From contig UQDP01000035.1 in NCBI GenBank assembly GCA_900539845.1, forward strand, positions 1 to 5,040: a DNA stretch of 5,040 nucleotides, read 5' to 3'. This DNA comes from an uncultured Oscillospiraceae bacterium. Its GTDB lineage: Bacteria; Bacillota; Clostridia; Oscillospirales; Acutalibacteraceae. The notes under the pieces were generated by a model, which saw only the letters and a list, made by a program, of their open reading frames with translations, had not been told where the DNA came from and did no database searches. This document shows positions 4,802 to 5,040 of this stretch, in pieces (the stretch's first letter is position 1; each line of letters opens with the position of its first letter). A program made the translations under genes and the position numbers.

Positions 4802-5040
4802 TTATTCAGCTATACTCTTGCAGGCCACAAAATCTATGCCTGTGCCGAACAGGTCGGATATAACCACATCGCCCGATTTCACGGGAACTTCAAGCGTAAC
4901 AGCATCGAGCAGGCGCATGGCTTCAAACATTTTGCCCTTGGGTATTGCGCCGCTCGTTTTGACAGGGCAGCGCGGATATTCCGCACTGTTTGTGCGCACC
5001 GTGGAAGTGACAACGCGCACGGGATTTTTCAGTTCGTTTT
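4802..5040 (-). CDS. DUF1667 family protein, C-terminal part (start lies outside the window)
   Basis: The open frame runs from the stop at 4802 to the window edge with 78 whole codons. The segment NPVRVVTSTVR, followed by P-R-C-PVKTSGAIPKGKMFE, VPVKSGDVVISDLFGTGIDFVA and a short tail, is the typical second half of DUF1667, a small family of about 115-120 residues. From family knowledge, the missing N-terminus usually carries a cysteine-rich motif, and the gene usually sits next to FAD-dependent glycerol-3-phosphate dehydrogenase-like or NAD(P)/FAD oxidoreductase genes; that partner would lie just upstream, outside this window. The biochemical role is not established; an iron-sulfur electron-transfer subunit is a guess. 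A GTG at 5020 is not the start, since conserved family residues continue beyond it. Confidence 0.85.
   Translation of the reverse strand, partial: NELKNPVRVVTSTVRTNSAEYPRCPVKTSGAIPKGKMFEAMRLLDAVTLEVPVKSGDVVISDLFGTGIDFVACKSIAE

Noticed and set aside
1..5040. CRISPR array, tandem repeats, insertion sequence ends, tRNA or rRNA genes
   Set aside because: No regularly spaced repeats, transposase frame or cloverleaf-like segment was seen on either strand.

Overview
The window looks like a housekeeping stretch of a Gram-positive, anaerobic Clostridia-type chromosome. The evidence is a compact rpsF-ssb-rpsR operon, strong AGGAGG-type ribosome binding sites, near-consensus SigA promoters, rho-independent terminators after most units, a stand-alone PduL-type phosphotransacylase and a DUF1667 protein. 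I infer a gut Oscillospirales-like organism, but the sequence does not prove it. No rRNA, tRNA, CRISPR array, IS element, phage gene or attachment site was seen.

Layout. Positions 1-88 hold a few unassigned bases and the terminator of the ribosomal operon. Positions 89-1190 hold that operon on the minus strand: a perfect TTGACA-17-TATAAT promoter, a GC-rich leader of about 77 nt, then rpsF (S6), ssb and rpsR (S18, a cysteine-rich putative zinc-binding form). Positions 1191-1984 hold a terminator, an unrecognised 215-residue membrane-anchored coiled-coil protein, and its promoter, all on the minus strand. Positions 1985-3430 hold a MATE multidrug-type exporter with its own promoter. Positions 3456-4151 hold a phosphate acyltransferase of the PduL family with terminator and promoter. 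On the plus strand from about 4161 is a divergent family 4 iron-sulfur uracil-DNA glycosylase, ended by a GC-rich hairpin at 4766-4789. From 4802 to the window edge is the C-terminal part of a DUF1667 protein on the minus strand.

How the parts work together. rpsF, ssb and rpsR form one transcript joining ribosome assembly to single-stranded DNA protection; S6 and S18 form a heterodimer on 16S rRNA and are known in many bacteria to feed back on this leader. The other genes look like separate single-gene units: an exporter, an acyl-CoA/acyl-phosphate enzyme of fermentation, and a base excision repair enzyme. The last two share a divergent promoter region with abutting -35 boxes and an 8-bp inverted repeat.

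I did not find a clear new multi-gene system. The least explained item is the membrane-anchored coiled-coil protein at 1247-1894. The regulatory DNA at 4100-4186 and the rpsF leader are the next most worthwhile places to look.
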